This document shows, piece by piece, positions 35,921 through 44,864 of a stretch of DNA of 64,000 nucleotides. The stretch's first letter is position 1, and the number at the start of each line of letters is the position of its first letter. The position numbers and the translations under genes are program-made. This DNA comes from GCA-2862585 sp965277895 (GTDB lineage: Bacteria; Bacteroidota; Bacteroidia; Flavobacteriales; UBA7312). The stretch covers positions 930,001 through 994,000 of the forward strand of contig CBDIDR010000001.1 in the NCBI GenBank assembly GCA_965277895.1, read 5' to 3'. The notes beneath the pieces are model-generated. The model was not told the origin of the DNA. It worked only from the letters and a program-made list of their open reading frames with translations, and did no database searches.

Positions 35921-35947
35921 AAAAGCCCACTTTTAAAGTGAGCTTTT
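35921..35947 (-). terminator. Terminator of the thiolase gene
   Basis: An imperfect hairpin (AAAAGC and CACTT pairing with AAGTG and GCTTTT, one mismatch) is followed on the minus strand by a long T run. It lies 21 bases beyond the thiolase stop and just before the NlpC/P60 promoter. Confidence 0.7.
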
Positions 35948-35967
35948 AAATTAATTAATGAAGGCAA

Positions 35968-37146
35968 CTAAAATAATTCAACTACCATAGCTGAAGCACC
36001 TCCACCACCGTTGCAAATTCCGGCAGCACCTACCTTACCATTGTTGTGCTTTAAAACATGTAATAGGGTTACAATAATTCGAGTACCTGAACATCCAAGT
36101 GGATGACCTAAAGATACCGCACCACCATGCACATTTACTTTTGTAGCATCTAAGCCTAACTTTTCAATATTGGCTAAGCCTACTACTGAAAAGGCTTCGT
36201 TCAGTTCGAAGAAATCCACATCCCCAGTACTTATATTTGCTTTTTCTAATGCTATTGGCAAAGCCTTTGCAGGAGCTGTTGTAAACCATTCTGGCTGATG
36301 GGCCGCGTCGGCATAACTTTTAATCTTAGCTAGTGGCTGTAATCCTAAGGCTTTAGCCTTGTCGGCACTCATTAATATTAAGGCAGCAGCACCATCGTTG
36401 AGGGTTGAGGCATTGGCTGCTGTAACGGTTCCTTCTTTGTCAAATACTGGACGTAGATTAGGAATCTTATCCATCTTTACATTTTTGTATTCTTCGTCTT
36501 CTGAAATAATAAGGTCATCACCACGTCTTTGTGCTACGGATACAGCTACAACTTCATCGCTGAACTTTCCTTCTGCCCATGCTTTAGCACTTCTGTTGTA
36601 TGACTCAACGGCAAAGGCATCTTGTTGCTCTCTACTGAAATTCATTTCTTTAGCACAAAGCTCGGCACAATTTCCCATGTGTACTTTGTTATATACGTCG
36701 GTTAGACCGTCTTTGACTAAGCCATCTACCAATTTCATGTCGCCTAATTTCTGACCGTTTCTTCCTTTAGCGAAATAATGTGGTACAGCAGACATATTTT
36801 CCATACCTCCTGCAACTACAACTTCGTTATCGCCACACATAATACTTTGTGCAGCTAACATGATGGATTTCATTCCAGATGAACATACTTTATTGATAGT
36901 TGTACAGGGTACATCTTGATTTAGTCCTGCTCCGATAGCGGCCTGTCTGGCTGGGGCTTGTCCTAGGCTGGCTTGCAAGACATTACCCATATAAACTTCA
37001 TCTACTTCATTAGGGTTTATTCCTGCTTTTTCAACCGCTCCTCTAATAGCGACACTCCCAAGTTGAGTAGCAGAAACACTCGATAATGCTCCTCCAAAAC
37101 TTCCCATTGGTGTTCTTACGGCTGATACGATTACTACTTCTTTCAT
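35968..37146 (-). CDS. Acetyl-CoA C-acetyltransferase (thiolase)
   Basis: This 392-residue thiolase condenses two acetyl-CoA to acetoacetyl-CoA or runs the reverse thiolysis. The nucleophile is C88 in NKVCSSGMKS; the C-terminal acid/base pair is H348 (GGAVSLGHPLGCSG) and C378 (ICNGGGGASAM). The NEAF motif is present as FFELNEAFSVVGL. Length and motifs fit the biosynthetic/AtoB class. It stands alone between divergent 7TM-HD and a terminator, so its pathway (beta-oxidation or ketone metabolism) is not shown by neighbours. Confidence 0.95.
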   Translation of the reverse strand: MKEVVIVSAVRTPMGSFGGALSSVSATQLGSVAIRGAVEKAGINPNEVDEVYMGNVLQASLGQAPARQAAIGAGLNQDVPCTTINKVCSSGMKSIMLAAQSIMCGDNEVVVAGGMENMSAVPHYFAKGRNGQKLGDMKLVDGLVKDGLTDVYNKVHMGNCAELCAKEMNFSREQQDAFAVESYNRSAKAWAEGKFSDEVVAVSVAQRRGDDLIISEDEEYKNVKMDKIPNLRPVFDKEGTVTAANASTLNDGAAALILMSADKAKALGLQPLAKIKSYADAAHQPEWFTTAPAKALPIALEKANISTGDVDFFELNEAFSVVGLANIEKLGLDATKVNVHGGAVSLGHPLGCSGTRIIVTLLHVLKHNNGKVGAAGICNGGGGASAMVVELF

Positions 37147-37249
37147 TTTGCTTTTATTTATAATTGGATACTGCTCGCGAAGTTAAGTAAAAAGAGCTAT
37201 TTATCGTGGCTTTGCAAACTTGTTATTTATTGGTATTTTAGTCCGCGAT

Positions 37250-39355
37250 ATGCGATTAAACTTCCCTTTTGATATTCGGAATAACTACTACAAAATTCAA
37301 AAAGTTGCTTTATTTCTTTTAGCGACAGTACTGATTGTATGGATGTTTCCAAACAGAGCATCATTCAAGTATGAATTTCAGAAAGGAAAACCTTGGATGC
37401 ATGAGAATTTAATTGCTCCTTATGATTTTCCTGTTTACAAATCCAATGAGCAGCTCTCCAACGAGCAATTGCAAGTAAGGGACAATCTGAAGCCTACTTT
37501 TGTGGTTGACGAGTCTGTTTATGAAATTAAAGCGGAAGAGTTTATTTCCAATTTTGAGCAGAAATGGGCAATAGATAAGAACCTTAAGAAAGATATTCGA
37601 TTTACCTTCTTTAACCTAAATAAGAAGAAGCAACGAAAAACCAAAAAGGAAAAGCTAGCTTTCTATGGATTGAATGTACTTGAAAACCTGTACTCAAAAG
37701 GGATTGTTCAGTTAATTGATGATATAGAAAATCAAGAAGACGATTTTGAAATAATTGTAATGCGTTCAAATGTGGGTGAAGTTAAACGACTTGGGAAGCT
37801 TTACACCATAGAATCGGCTTCAAAGAAAGCTTATGAGTTACCGAATTTGGCTGATAATGAAAAAGAGTTTTTAGCTCCTTTGATTCTTCAATCGCTCAAG
37901 CAAAATGTCTTTTATGATGAAGACGCTACCAATAAAATGCTGGATAGCGAATTGAACGAAATCTCCAAAGGCTTGGGTATGGTACAAAGGGGAGAGGTTA
38001 TTATCTCTCAAGGAGAATTGGTGACGGAAAGTAATTTTCAAAAATTAGAGTCCTACCGACTACGTTACGAAGGTGAAAATTGGCAAGATAATTCAGAACG
38101 CTTACTGAGTTTAGGACAGTCCTTATTAGTATTAATTGCATTTCTCATTCTATACCTATTCCTAAAGCAGTTTAGACCAGAGGTGTTCATAGATAATAAA
38201 AAGGTAACCTTTATTCTGACTCTAATCATTATAATGGTATTGATGGCGACTTTATCATTAATACCAAATAATAATCTGATATTTTTAATGCCTTTTTGTT
38301 TATTGCCTATTATTATCAAGGCATTTTTTGATACACGATTAGCACTATTTACTCACCTCATAGCCATCATAATTATTGGTTTTATAGTACCTAATAGTTT
38401 TGAGTTTATCTACTTGCAGCTCATGGCAGGTATAGTGTCCATTCTATCGGTTTTACAGATGTATAAGCGTGCTCAGCTTTTTGTGTCGGCAGCTAAGATA
38501 ATTGGTGTCTATTTCCTTACGTATTTTGCAATGGCTCTTACCCAAGAGGGAAGTATCGACAACATTGACTGGATGAATTTTGTGTGGTTTGCTGGTAATG
38601 GGGCATTAACGCTTTTTGCTTACCCACTTATTTTTGCATTTGAGAAAACATTTTCCCTCGTTTCTGATGTATCTCTTTTAGAATTATCAGATACTAATAA
38701 TCCATTGCTTAGAACGATGGCTCAGAAAGCTCCTGGAACATTCCAACATTCTATACAAGTTGCAAACCTAGCTGAGGAAGGAATTCTTGAGATAGGTGGT
38801 AATGCATTACTCGTGAGGGCTGGTGCTTTGTACCACGATATTGGTAAGATGAAGAACCCTCAATTTTTTATAGAAAATCAGATTTCAGGTATCAATCCAC
38901 ACGACGATATGAGCTTTGAGGAAAGTGCACGAATTATCATTGAGCATGTGAAAAACGGAATAGAGATAGCCAAAGAATACAATCTTCCTGATGAGCTGAT
39001 AGACTTCATTCGCACACACCATGGTACAACTATGGTAGGCTATTTTTATAAGCAACACATTAGTAGTTTCCCAGATGAATTAGAGTCAGAAGATAAGTTT
39101 AGATATCCTGGTCCAAAGCCATTTTCTAAAGAAACAGCGGTATTGATGATGTCGGATTCTGTAGAGGCTGCCGCTAGAAGTTTAAAATCTCCTACCGTAG
39201 AGAATATTGATAAACTTGTAGAGAACATTATCAATCATCAGATAGATCAAAACCAATTCGTTAATGCGGATATTACCTTGAAATCTATTACTAAAATTAA
39301 GAAATTGTTCAAGAAGAAATTACAGAGCATCCATCACCTCAGGGTGGAATACTAA
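37250..39355 (+). CDS. 7TM-HD family protein (PgpH/YqfF-like phosphodiesterase)
   Basis: The start chosen is ATG 37250 (MRLNFPFDIRNN); a TTG at 37220 is possible. The ~701-residue protein has one N-terminal membrane helix, a large extracytoplasmic domain with the YDFPVYKSNEQL segment (~45-280), about seven membrane helices (~290-480) and a cytoplasmic HD domain with FQHSIQVANLAEEG and LYHDIGKMKNPQFFI (H529 and D530). In Firmicutes such proteins hydrolyse cyclic di-AMP; here the substrate is inferred from the family only. Confidence 0.93.
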   Translation: MRLNFPFDIRNNYYKIQKVALFLLATVLIVWMFPNRASFKYEFQKGKPWMHENLIAPYDFPVYKSNEQLSNEQLQVRDNLKPTFVVDESVYEIKAEEFISNFEQKWAIDKNLKKDIRFTFFNLNKKKQRKTKKEKLAFYGLNVLENLYSKGIVQLIDDIENQEDDFEIIVMRSNVGEVKRLGKLYTIESASKKAYELPNLADNEKEFLAPLILQSLKQNVFYDEDATNKMLDSELNEISKGLGMVQRGEVIISQGELVTESNFQKLESYRLRYEGENWQDNSERLLSLGQSLLVLIAFLILYLFLKQFRPEVFIDNKKVTFILTLIIIMVLMATLSLIPNNNLIFLMPFCLLPIIIKAFFDTRLALFTHLIAIIIIGFIVPNSFEFIYLQLMAGIVSILSVLQMYKRAQLFVSAAKIIGVYFLTYFAMALTQEGSIDNIDWMNFVWFAGNGALTLFAYPLIFAFEKTFSLVSDVSLLELSDTNNPLLRTMAQKAPGTFQHSIQVANLAEEGILEIGGNALLVRAGALYHDIGKMKNPQFFIENQISGINPHDDMSFEESARIIIEHVKNGIEIAKEYNLPDELIDFIRTHHGTTMVGYFYKQHISSFPDELESEDKFRYPGPKPFSKETAVLMMSDSVEAAARSLKSPTVENIDKLVENIINHQIDQNQFVNADITLKSITKIKKLFKKKLQSIHHLRVEY

Positions 39356-39357
39356 AA

Positions 39358-40175
39358 TTAGCAACCTCCACGTATTACAGAATATATTTTATCTCCTTGT
39401 TGGTTAGTTCTATATCTGCTCTGATTTTGCCACATTTCAGTATCTCCTTCCTGTCCATTTAAATACCATTTTGACTCTAAAATTTCCATTTCTAATGGAG
39501 TGTCTAAATCTAGCATATCGAAAGTAAAGCGCTGACAAGCACTATAAAAAGTATCCTAATTTCTAACACTTACTCCGTTGTTTAACTTGTATATTTCTGA
39601 GTTAATCTTGGTGTTTTTTAAGTAAGTTTCATCACCCTCTAGGTAATTTATTTTGCATTTCAATTTGGGTTGATAATTTGCTATTAGATTCAAAAATTCA
39701 TTAGGAGTATCTATTTTTCTCTCTTGATTCGCGTTTATATTCAAAACCTCGTGATTACCGCATATTATTTTCATTTTTAAGCCATTACATTTTTCATACA
39801 AACGGACAAGAAAATTATCATTATTTATAGAGTCAAAAAATTGGTTAGATGATATGAAACCTTCTATAAAATTAATTTCTTCTAATTGAGGCAGTTCAAA
39901 TAATTCCATTGGGAAAGATTTGAAATTGTTATTTGATAAGTTAATACTTTTGAGTTTGTAATGTTTCAATATGCTATCTGGTAAGGTGCTTATTCCTTTA
40001 TGGCTCAAGTCTATTATTTCAGCATCATAACTTATTTTTTTATATCATAGTTATGATTAACTTTTACTTGAAGTTCTTTTTTACTACGATGTATTGCTGA
40101 ATTTTCTTTTTTTGAAGAATTTGTACAAGCCATAACTAAAAGAATAAAGAGGGCTATTATATTGATTTGTTTCAT
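39358..40175 (-). pseudogene. Leucine-rich-repeat lipoprotein broken by frameshift and amber stop
   Basis: ATG 40175 opens a lipoprotein signal (MKQINIIALFILLVMAC) and reads about 47 residues to a TAA just after a run of seven A residues (plus-strand T run 40035-40041). One extra A there would continue straight into ISYDAEIIDLSHKGIST and two to three leucine-rich repeats (LKSINLSNNNFKSFPMELFE). That frame meets a TAG at 39556-39558 and then continues open for 65 codons (DTFYSACQRFTFDMLDLD to SVIRGGC) to TAA at 39358. Two independent lesions in an otherwise coherent ~272-residue frame support a pseudogene. The C-terminal part is not recognised. Confidence 0.75.
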
Positions 40176-40198
40176 GTTTTTAAGTTTAGAATATAGTT

Positions 40199-41074
40199 TT
40201 AAGTTAAGATTACTCTTTTGGCATCTATCTTTTTGCCGTCAATGGTTAATCGTATAACGTAAAGCCCAGCTTTAACACAGGGTTTTTTAAGTTTTATATT
40301 ATGCAAGTTTTTGTTGCATATAGCTGAGTATAGCACAGTTGATTTTTGACCCATAACATCGCAAATGTCAATAGTAACTTCAGCTTTGGTATTGGTATAA
40401 AAACTGATTTCAAAATTCTCAAAGATAGGGTTGGGAGCGATTGATTGTATTTTACTGCAAATATCGTTTCTATCGAAGTTAGGTGTATTGACAGTTTCTA
40501 CATCAACATTTAGGTAAATATCAAAAACACCATTTGCATTGTTGTTATCGTCCGTAGTAAGTGGAATAATCCTATCTGCTGCAGAAGGATCAGATGCCCA
40601 AGGGTCAATATCAAGAGTAGTATCGCCCTCAAAATACAATTGAGTAACTAATTCAGGGTTATTGAGGTATTGTATCTTGAAATGTATATGGCTAGGACGG
40701 TAGTAGCTGCCGTTTAAGTATTTTCCTGGCTGAATGCTTTCAAAAGCATAATTTCCTGCCTCATCGGTATATATTTTTCCTCTATAGTCTACATCCTCAT
40801 AAGCACCCTCATTATTGGCTTGCCAAACATCTATCAGAGCATTAGGAACTGGTGTTACACAATCTTTTGCATACACAGTACCTGTAATGAATAGGCGGTT
40901 AACATCTGGAATTTCTGGAGCAATTACGCTAATGTTCGGAGCACCTTCAATGAAGTATGGTCCTAAAATGTCATCGGTTGTAACGCATTCGTCTTTTGCT
41001 AATAAATTTTTGAAAGGAATAAATGGTAATAAGGAGGCACTAATGAACGATTTTAAGGCTTGTCTTCTTTTCAT
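40199..41074 (-). CDS. Exported intradiol ring-cleavage dioxygenase-like protein with T9SS tail
   Basis: This 291-residue protein has an N-terminal export signal with an RR pair (MKRRQALKSFISASLLPF), followed by an intradiol dioxygenase-like beta-sandwich (~30-205). The nonheme Fe(III) ligands of the family are plausible in YYRPSHIHFKI (Y124 or Y125, H129, H131) plus an earlier Tyr near 92-97. A T9SS type A sorting domain follows (~215-291: SIAPNPIFENFEISFYT, AGLYVIRLTIDG). Catechol dioxygenases are normally cytoplasmic; the signal and sorting domain indicate surface export. The aromatic substrate is unknown. Its start overlaps the ridA stop by four bases. Confidence 0.88.
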   Translation of the reverse strand: MKRRQALKSFISASLLPFIPFKNLLAKDECVTTDDILGPYFIEGAPNISVIAPEIPDVNRLFITGTVYAKDCVTPVPNALIDVWQANNEGAYEDVDYRGKIYTDEAGNYAFESIQPGKYLNGSYYRPSHIHFKIQYLNNPELVTQLYFEGDTTLDIDPWASDPSAADRIIPLTTDDNNNANGVFDIYLNVDVETVNTPNFDRNDICSKIQSIAPNPIFENFEISFYTNTKAEVTIDICDVMGQKSTVLYSAICNKNLHNIKLKKPCVKAGLYVIRLTIDGKKIDAKRVILT

Positions 41075-41451
41075 TTTTTTGAGGCTATTAGTGAAATTTC
41101 AATATTGACGTGTTTTGGTAATACACTAACCTGCACGGCTTCTCTAGCTGGTGGTTTCTCACCAAAATATTGGGCATATACAGTATTAATTTCAGCATAT
41201 TGATTCATATCTTTTAAAAATATGGTGCATTTCAGCACATGAGAAAAGTCCATTTCGGCAGCAAAGAGAACTGCCTCAAGGTTTTTCATAACCTGATGGG
41301 TTTCATCGGATATATTATCAGTAATTAGCTCTCCTGATTTAGGGTCAATAGCAATCTGTCCAGAGGTGTATAAGGTGTTATTGGACAATATCGCTTGGCT
41401 GTAAGGACCTATTGCTTCAGGCGCGTCAGAAGTATAAATTACTTTTTTCAT
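41071..41451 (-). CDS. ridA: RidA-family enamine/imine deaminase
   Basis: RidA (126 residues) hydrolyses reactive enamine and imine intermediates released by PLP enzymes such as threonine dehydratase. ATG 41451 (MKKVIYTSDAPEAIGPYSQA) is the real start; the longer frame back to 41598 reads through the antisense of RNase P RNA. Motifs: GPYSQAILSNNTLYTSGQIAID, KNLEAVLFAAEMDF and the conserved REAVQVSVLPKHVNIEIS with the carboxylate-binding Arg. It is coupled by a four-base overlap to the exported dioxygenase and is divergent from rnpB. Confidence 0.94.
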   Translation of the reverse strand: MKKVIYTSDAPEAIGPYSQAILSNNTLYTSGQIAIDPKSGELITDNISDETHQVMKNLEAVLFAAEMDFSHVLKCTIFLKDMNQYAEINTVYAQYFGEKPPAREAVQVSVLPKHVNIEISLIASKK

Positions 41452-41479
41452 TGTACTAAGATAGTATTTTTTACCTTTG
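41451..41479 (+). promoter_or_regulatory. Promoter of RNase P RNA (-33 TTG, -7 TACCTTTG)
   Basis: TTG at 41451-41453 and TACCTTTG at 41472-41479 are 18 bases apart, a good match to the Bacteroidota TTG-N17-23-TAnnTTTG promoter. The RNA start predicted from the P1 helix (about 41485) follows after five bases. The -33 element overlaps the divergent ridA start codon. Confidence 0.75.
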
Positions 41480-41484
41480 CCAAA

Positions 41485-41777
41485 GTAGTGATAGACTTCA
41501 TCGCTTTCGTAAGAAAGAGGAAAGTCCGGACACCTTAGAGCAGCATAGCGGATAACATCCGTCCATCGTAAGGTGAGGACCAGTGCAACAGAAAGCAAGT
41601 ACAGTTCGGCTGTAGTGAAATCAGGTAAACTCTATGCGGTGCAATGTCATGTATACCGAGAACAGGAACTGCTCGTTCAATCTCGGGGGGTAGGCAGCTC
41701 AAGCTATTCAGTAATGTATAGCGTAGATAAATGATGAAGCTCGATATGAGAACAGAATCCGGCTTATGAATTACTAC
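41485..41777 (+). ncRNA. rnpB: RNase P RNA (class A)
   Basis: This is the catalytic RNA that removes 5' leaders from tRNA precursors. The universal core is visible: GAGGAAAGTCCGGAC at 41517-41531, GCAACAGAAAGCA near 41585-41597 and ACAGAATCCGGCTTA at 41752-41766. The ends pair as P1: GTAGTGAT (41485-41492) with ATTACTAC (41770-41777), including one G-U pair. About 293 bases is somewhat short for class A. A promoter lies immediately upstream and a strong terminator two bases downstream. ORFs drawn through it on either strand are not genes. Confidence 0.93.
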
Positions 41778-41779
41778 CT

Positions 41780-41806
41780 GCTGCCCCTTGTGGGCAGCTT
41801 TTTTTT
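41780..41806 (+). terminator. Terminator of rnpB
   Basis: GCTGCCC (41780-41786) pairs perfectly with GGGCAGC (41792-41798) and is followed by eight T residues. The T tract runs into the -7 box of the next gene. Confidence 0.9.
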
Positions 41807-41813
41807 ATTTTTG
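41806..41813 (+). promoter_or_regulatory. -7 box embedded in the rnpB terminator tail
   Basis: TATTTTTG fits TAnnTTTG. Its first T is the last T of the terminator run and it ends four bases before ATG 41818. Confidence 0.5.
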
Positions 41814-41817
41814 TTTT

Positions 41818-42750
41818 ATGAAGAGAATTTTTTGTTTCTTTTTTATGTTGAATGGCTTTGTGCTTTCTGCCCAAGAAAGTATAGTGAAGTCGGTGATGTT
41901 GGACTCTGTGATGGTGTCCGCAGTAAGTTCTGGCTTCAGTGTGGAAGAATTTATACACTATGTGAAGACAGATACTTCATTCTATCAGGGGTTTAAAAAC
42001 CTAAGGTATTACCCCCATACTTATAAAAGCGAATTGGAAATTTTTAATGCTAAGAATAAATCCATTGGTTTTTTAGCTAGAGACGGTCATTATGAAGTCA
42101 CAAATAATCGTTTAGTAGTAAAGGTTGATTCGGCTTATAATGATGGTAAAATTTACAATAGAAAAGGAAAGTATAGGTATTATACACCAGAGTTTTTTGA
42201 TTATATCTTTTTCCCAGAAGATACTATCACAGTCAGCAAATATAGTTCTTCTGATGATGGGGGTGAATCTGAAAGTACTAATGAGAAAAATGAAAAAAAT
42301 GCTAAGGTTATTGTCTTTAATCCAGGTTCGGTAGAGGTCGAGAAATCTGGTAGTAAGAAAGAAAAGTTAGCTGTTTTTGATATATCCATGCAAAAATATT
42401 ACGATTATATTATTTCACAGAAAACTTATAAAGATACTTTAGACTGTTATGAGTTTGTATGTCGAATGAAAACGGATTTATCTGAGAAAGAAGAGGAAGA
42501 AGTGCTTATTCGAGAGTTGGTCTCATACTTTGATAGAACTACCTTCAACGTGGTGTACAGAAAATACGTCATGCAATACGACTATTGGCTTATTGATTTG
42601 AACGTTACCGTAGATGTGGAAATGGACTATGCTGAAGACCAGCTTATTCCTTCTTTTATTCACTATAAAGGGTATTGGGATATACCTTTTAGTAAGCCTG
42701 AAGTCGCCGACTTCAAGCTATGGAATTCAGATTTTATAATTACGGACTAA
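41818..42750 (+). CDS. Conserved-looking exported protein of unknown function
   Basis: ATG 41818 (MKRIFCFFFMLNGFVLSAQ) gives a clean signal peptide; earlier in-frame starts lie inside rnpB. The mature ~290 residues contain FIHYVKTDTSFYQGFKNLRY, HYEVTNNRLVVKVDSAY, YTPEFFDYIFFPEDTITV, a charged low-complexity patch near residue 155 (SESTNEKNEKNAK) and YDYWLIDLNVTVDVEMDYAED. I recognise no domain. The mixed charged/aromatic pattern suggests a folded periplasmic or surface protein. It converges on trxB with one base between stops. Confidence 0.8.
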   Translation: MKRIFCFFFMLNGFVLSAQESIVKSVMLDSVMVSAVSSGFSVEEFIHYVKTDTSFYQGFKNLRYYPHTYKSELEIFNAKNKSIGFLARDGHYEVTNNRLVVKVDSAYNDGKIYNRKGKYRYYTPEFFDYIFFPEDTITVSKYSSSDDGGESESTNEKNEKNAKVIVFNPGSVEVEKSGSKKEKLAVFDISMQKYYDYIISQKTYKDTLDCYEFVCRMKTDLSEKEEEEVLIRELVSYFDRTTFNVVYRKYVMQYDYWLIDLNVTVDVEMDYAEDQLIPSFIHYKGYWDIPFSKPEVADFKLWNSDFIITD

Positions 42751-42751
42751 C

Positions 42752-43690
42752 TTATTCTTGAGCAGCAAGGAAGCGTTCCGCATCCAAAGCAGCCATACAT
42801 CCAGTACCTGCAGAAGTAACTGCCTGTCGGTACACGTGATCGGCAACATCACCAGCAGCAAATACACCTGGAATTTGAGTCTTTGAAGTACCTGGCTCTA
42901 CAATCAGATAACCGTTGTCGTCCATCTCTAATTGACCTTTAAAAATATCCGTATTTGGTTTGTGTCCAATAGCTACAAAAAATCCAGTAGCAGGAATGAC
43001 TGTTTCCTCTTGAGTTTGGTTATTAAAAGCGGTTACGCTTTCCACTCCTTTCTCACCATTGATACTTTTTGTTTCGTGATTAAATAGAACAGTAATGTTA
43101 TCGGTATTGAATACACGCTTTTGCATGGCTTTAGAAGCTCTCATTTCGTCTCTTCTAACCAACATAGTCACCTTAGTGCATAACTTAGCTAAATAAGTGG
43201 CTTCTTCGGCAGCAGTATCTCCGGCACCAACTACAACGACTTCTTGACCTTTGTAGAAAAATCCGTCGCAAACGGCACAGGCAGAAACACCAAAACCATT
43301 TAATCGTTCTTCGTCAGGAATACCTAACCATTTTGCAGAAGCTCCAGTACTGATAATAACTGTTTGGGCTATAACATTCTTTGTGCCATCTATCTCTACT
43401 TTGAACGGACGTTCAGAAAAATCAACTTTAGTGACCATGCCCCAACGCGTATCAGTATCAAAACGCTCGGCTTGGGCTTTGAAGTCTTCCATCATTTTAG
43501 TACCGTCAACACCATTTGGGTAGCCAGGATAATTATCAACTTCAGTCGTAGTTGTTAGCTGTCCACCAGGTTGCAAACCTTGAATCACAACAGGGTTTAA
43601 ATCTGCTCGTGCAGCATAAATTGCAGCAGTGTATCCGGCAGGTCCAGAGCCAATAATTAAGACTTCAATGTTTTCTAATTCTTCTGACAT
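42752..43690 (-). CDS. trxB: Thioredoxin-disulfide reductase
   Basis: TrxB (312 residues) passes electrons from NADPH through FAD to thioredoxin in the cytoplasm. The FAD loop is IIGSGPAGYTAAIYAAR near residue 12, the redox pair C138-AV-C141 lies in GVSACAVCDGFFYKG, the NADPH loop is VVVGAGDTAAEEATYLA near 155 and the second FAD motif is GVFAAGDVADHVYRQA near 275. It has a -7 box TAACTTTG 36 bases upstream, inside the end of the DUF4249 gene. Confidence 0.97.
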   Translation of the reverse strand: MSEELENIEVLIIGSGPAGYTAAIYAARADLNPVVIQGLQPGGQLTTTTEVDNYPGYPNGVDGTKMMEDFKAQAERFDTDTRWGMVTKVDFSERPFKVEIDGTKNVIAQTVIISTGASAKWLGIPDEERLNGFGVSACAVCDGFFYKGQEVVVVGAGDTAAEEATYLAKLCTKVTMLVRRDEMRASKAMQKRVFNTDNITVLFNHETKSINGEKGVESVTAFNNQTQEETVIPATGFFVAIGHKPNTDIFKGQLEMDDNGYLIVEPGTSKTQIPGVFAAGDVADHVYRQAVTSAGTGCMAALDAERFLAAQE

Positions 43691-43725
43691 AATAGGTGTT
43701 TTTTATACGGTTTTAAAATCTCTTG

Positions 43726-43733
43726 CAAAGTTA
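43726..43733 (-). promoter_or_regulatory. -7 box of trxB
   Basis: Minus-strand TAACTTTG fits TAnnTTTG and overlaps the last codon of the upstream DUF4249 gene, giving a leader of about 30 bases. Confidence 0.5.
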
Positions 43734-44861
43734 AAATATTTCGAACAACGAAGGGTAAAATCTTTCAGTATAAATAGTGTCTTCTTTGGCAATGACTTTG
43801 TAGTAGATGGCAGATTGACCATAGAAGATTCCATAACCGTTATTTACGTTGGATTGCAGATTAATAGGTTCTGCAAAAGGGTTGCCACCACTATTGTTTT
43901 GGTAGTCAACGGAACGCCAAAACAAATACGATTCATAATCTATTTGACTAAAGCGTAACAAGACGGTGTCTGGAAAAACGTCTTTATCATGTGATAGTAT
44001 ACTTTGACCAGATTTAAAGTAACCATTTTCTTCTTGCTCAAAGTCTTGATCACTGGTATCAAATAATATATTATTAGATGTTCCTCTTTGCAAATAGGTA
44101 TCGAAAGAAGTACCGTTGAGCCCTTCAAAATCGTTCCTTACAAACCCCCACAATGCTTTTACAAAAAATGGGTCTTCTATGTTATTCACAGATACACTAA
44201 AAGGTTCAATTCCATTTTGCGGGTTTTCTCCCCATTGTGTTTCTTTTGTATGAAAGAGCCTTTTATGTTCAATCATGATGGTATTTCCAAGTGTATCGGG
44301 GTCGGAGTAATGAAACCAAAAGTTCCCAAGATTCGGTCGTGGAGCATTTTCGTCTACTACAAACCAAACGCTATCCATAGGATGCTCACTGGGGATGGTT
44401 GTTGTAGCTGTAAGTGTGTCTTCATTTCGAATAATTTCTAAGGAATAGGACTTATCTGCTTGAGCAAAAGTAAATGGAGGAGTAGGCTGAATATACAGTC
44501 CAGGTAAGGCATTTTGAAGTGAATCAAACAAATTGATTAAGTCCTCGTCTTGAGAGAAGTCAGCAATGTTAAGGTCAAGAATGTTTACCAGTGGTACTTC
44601 GTCACCATCTTCGCTTTTTACCGTTATGCTAGCGTCTTCTACAAAAACTGAGTTTATGGTTTCAGCGGTTACAGGATCAAAATATGGTTCGCTCTGTGTT
44701 AAAAGGGCATATGCTGGATAGCCTGGCTGCATTACCGCCTGAACAACAATTTTTTTTGTCGTATTACCTTGACTAAAATCAATCTCTTGTTCAAATTCGA
44801 AAAACTTTTCGCAAGAGACTAAGCCTAGTGTAATCAGTAATAATGGGATTAATGTTCTCAT
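43731..44861 (-). CDS. DUF4249-type outer-membrane lipoprotein
   Basis: This 376-residue protein has a lipoprotein signal with lipobox LGLVSCE (Cys 17) and the beta-rich organisation of DUF4249 proteins: KIVVQAVMQPGYPAYALLTQSEPYF near residue 40, VEDASITVKSEDGDE, SYSLEIIRNEDTLTATTTIP, and a C-terminal QIDYESYLFWRSVDYQNNSGGNPFAEP. In Bacteroidota these pair with a TonB receptor as its surface accessory. That fits here: the receptor gene ends three bases upstream. Substrate unknown. Confidence 0.9.
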   Translation of the reverse strand: MRTLIPLLLITLGLVSCEKFFEFEQEIDFSQGNTTKKIVVQAVMQPGYPAYALLTQSEPYFDPVTAETINSVFVEDASITVKSEDGDEVPLVNILDLNIADFSQDEDLINLFDSLQNALPGLYIQPTPPFTFAQADKSYSLEIIRNEDTLTATTTIPSEHPMDSVWFVVDENAPRPNLGNFWFHYSDPDTLGNTIMIEHKRLFHTKETQWGENPQNGIEPFSVSVNNIEDPFFVKALWGFVRNDFEGLNGTSFDTYLQRGTSNNILFDTSDQDFEQEENGYFKSGQSILSHDKDVFPDTVLLRFSQIDYESYLFWRSVDYQNNSGGNPFAEPINLQSNVNNGYGIFYGQSAIYYKVIAKEDTIYTERFYPSLFEIF

Positions 44862-44864
44862 GAT

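Noticed and set aside
17080..39558. Alternative genetic code with TAA or TAG read as sense
   Set aside because: Many intact housekeeping genes in the window end in TAA, TAG or TGA at the expected family length.
41452..41598. N-terminal extension of RidA by 49 residues
   Set aside because: It is the antisense of RNase P RNA, and homologues start at the MKKVIYTSDAPEAIGPYSQA position.
41766..41817. Upstream starts for the exported protein at 41818
   Set aside because: They lie in the rnpB 3' end and its terminator and would spoil the signal peptide.
43739..43746. Possible sixth copy of the TTCGAAC element
   Set aside because: Only the TTTCGAAC octamer is shared; it is inside the coding end of the DUF4249 gene and lacks the GGACC part.
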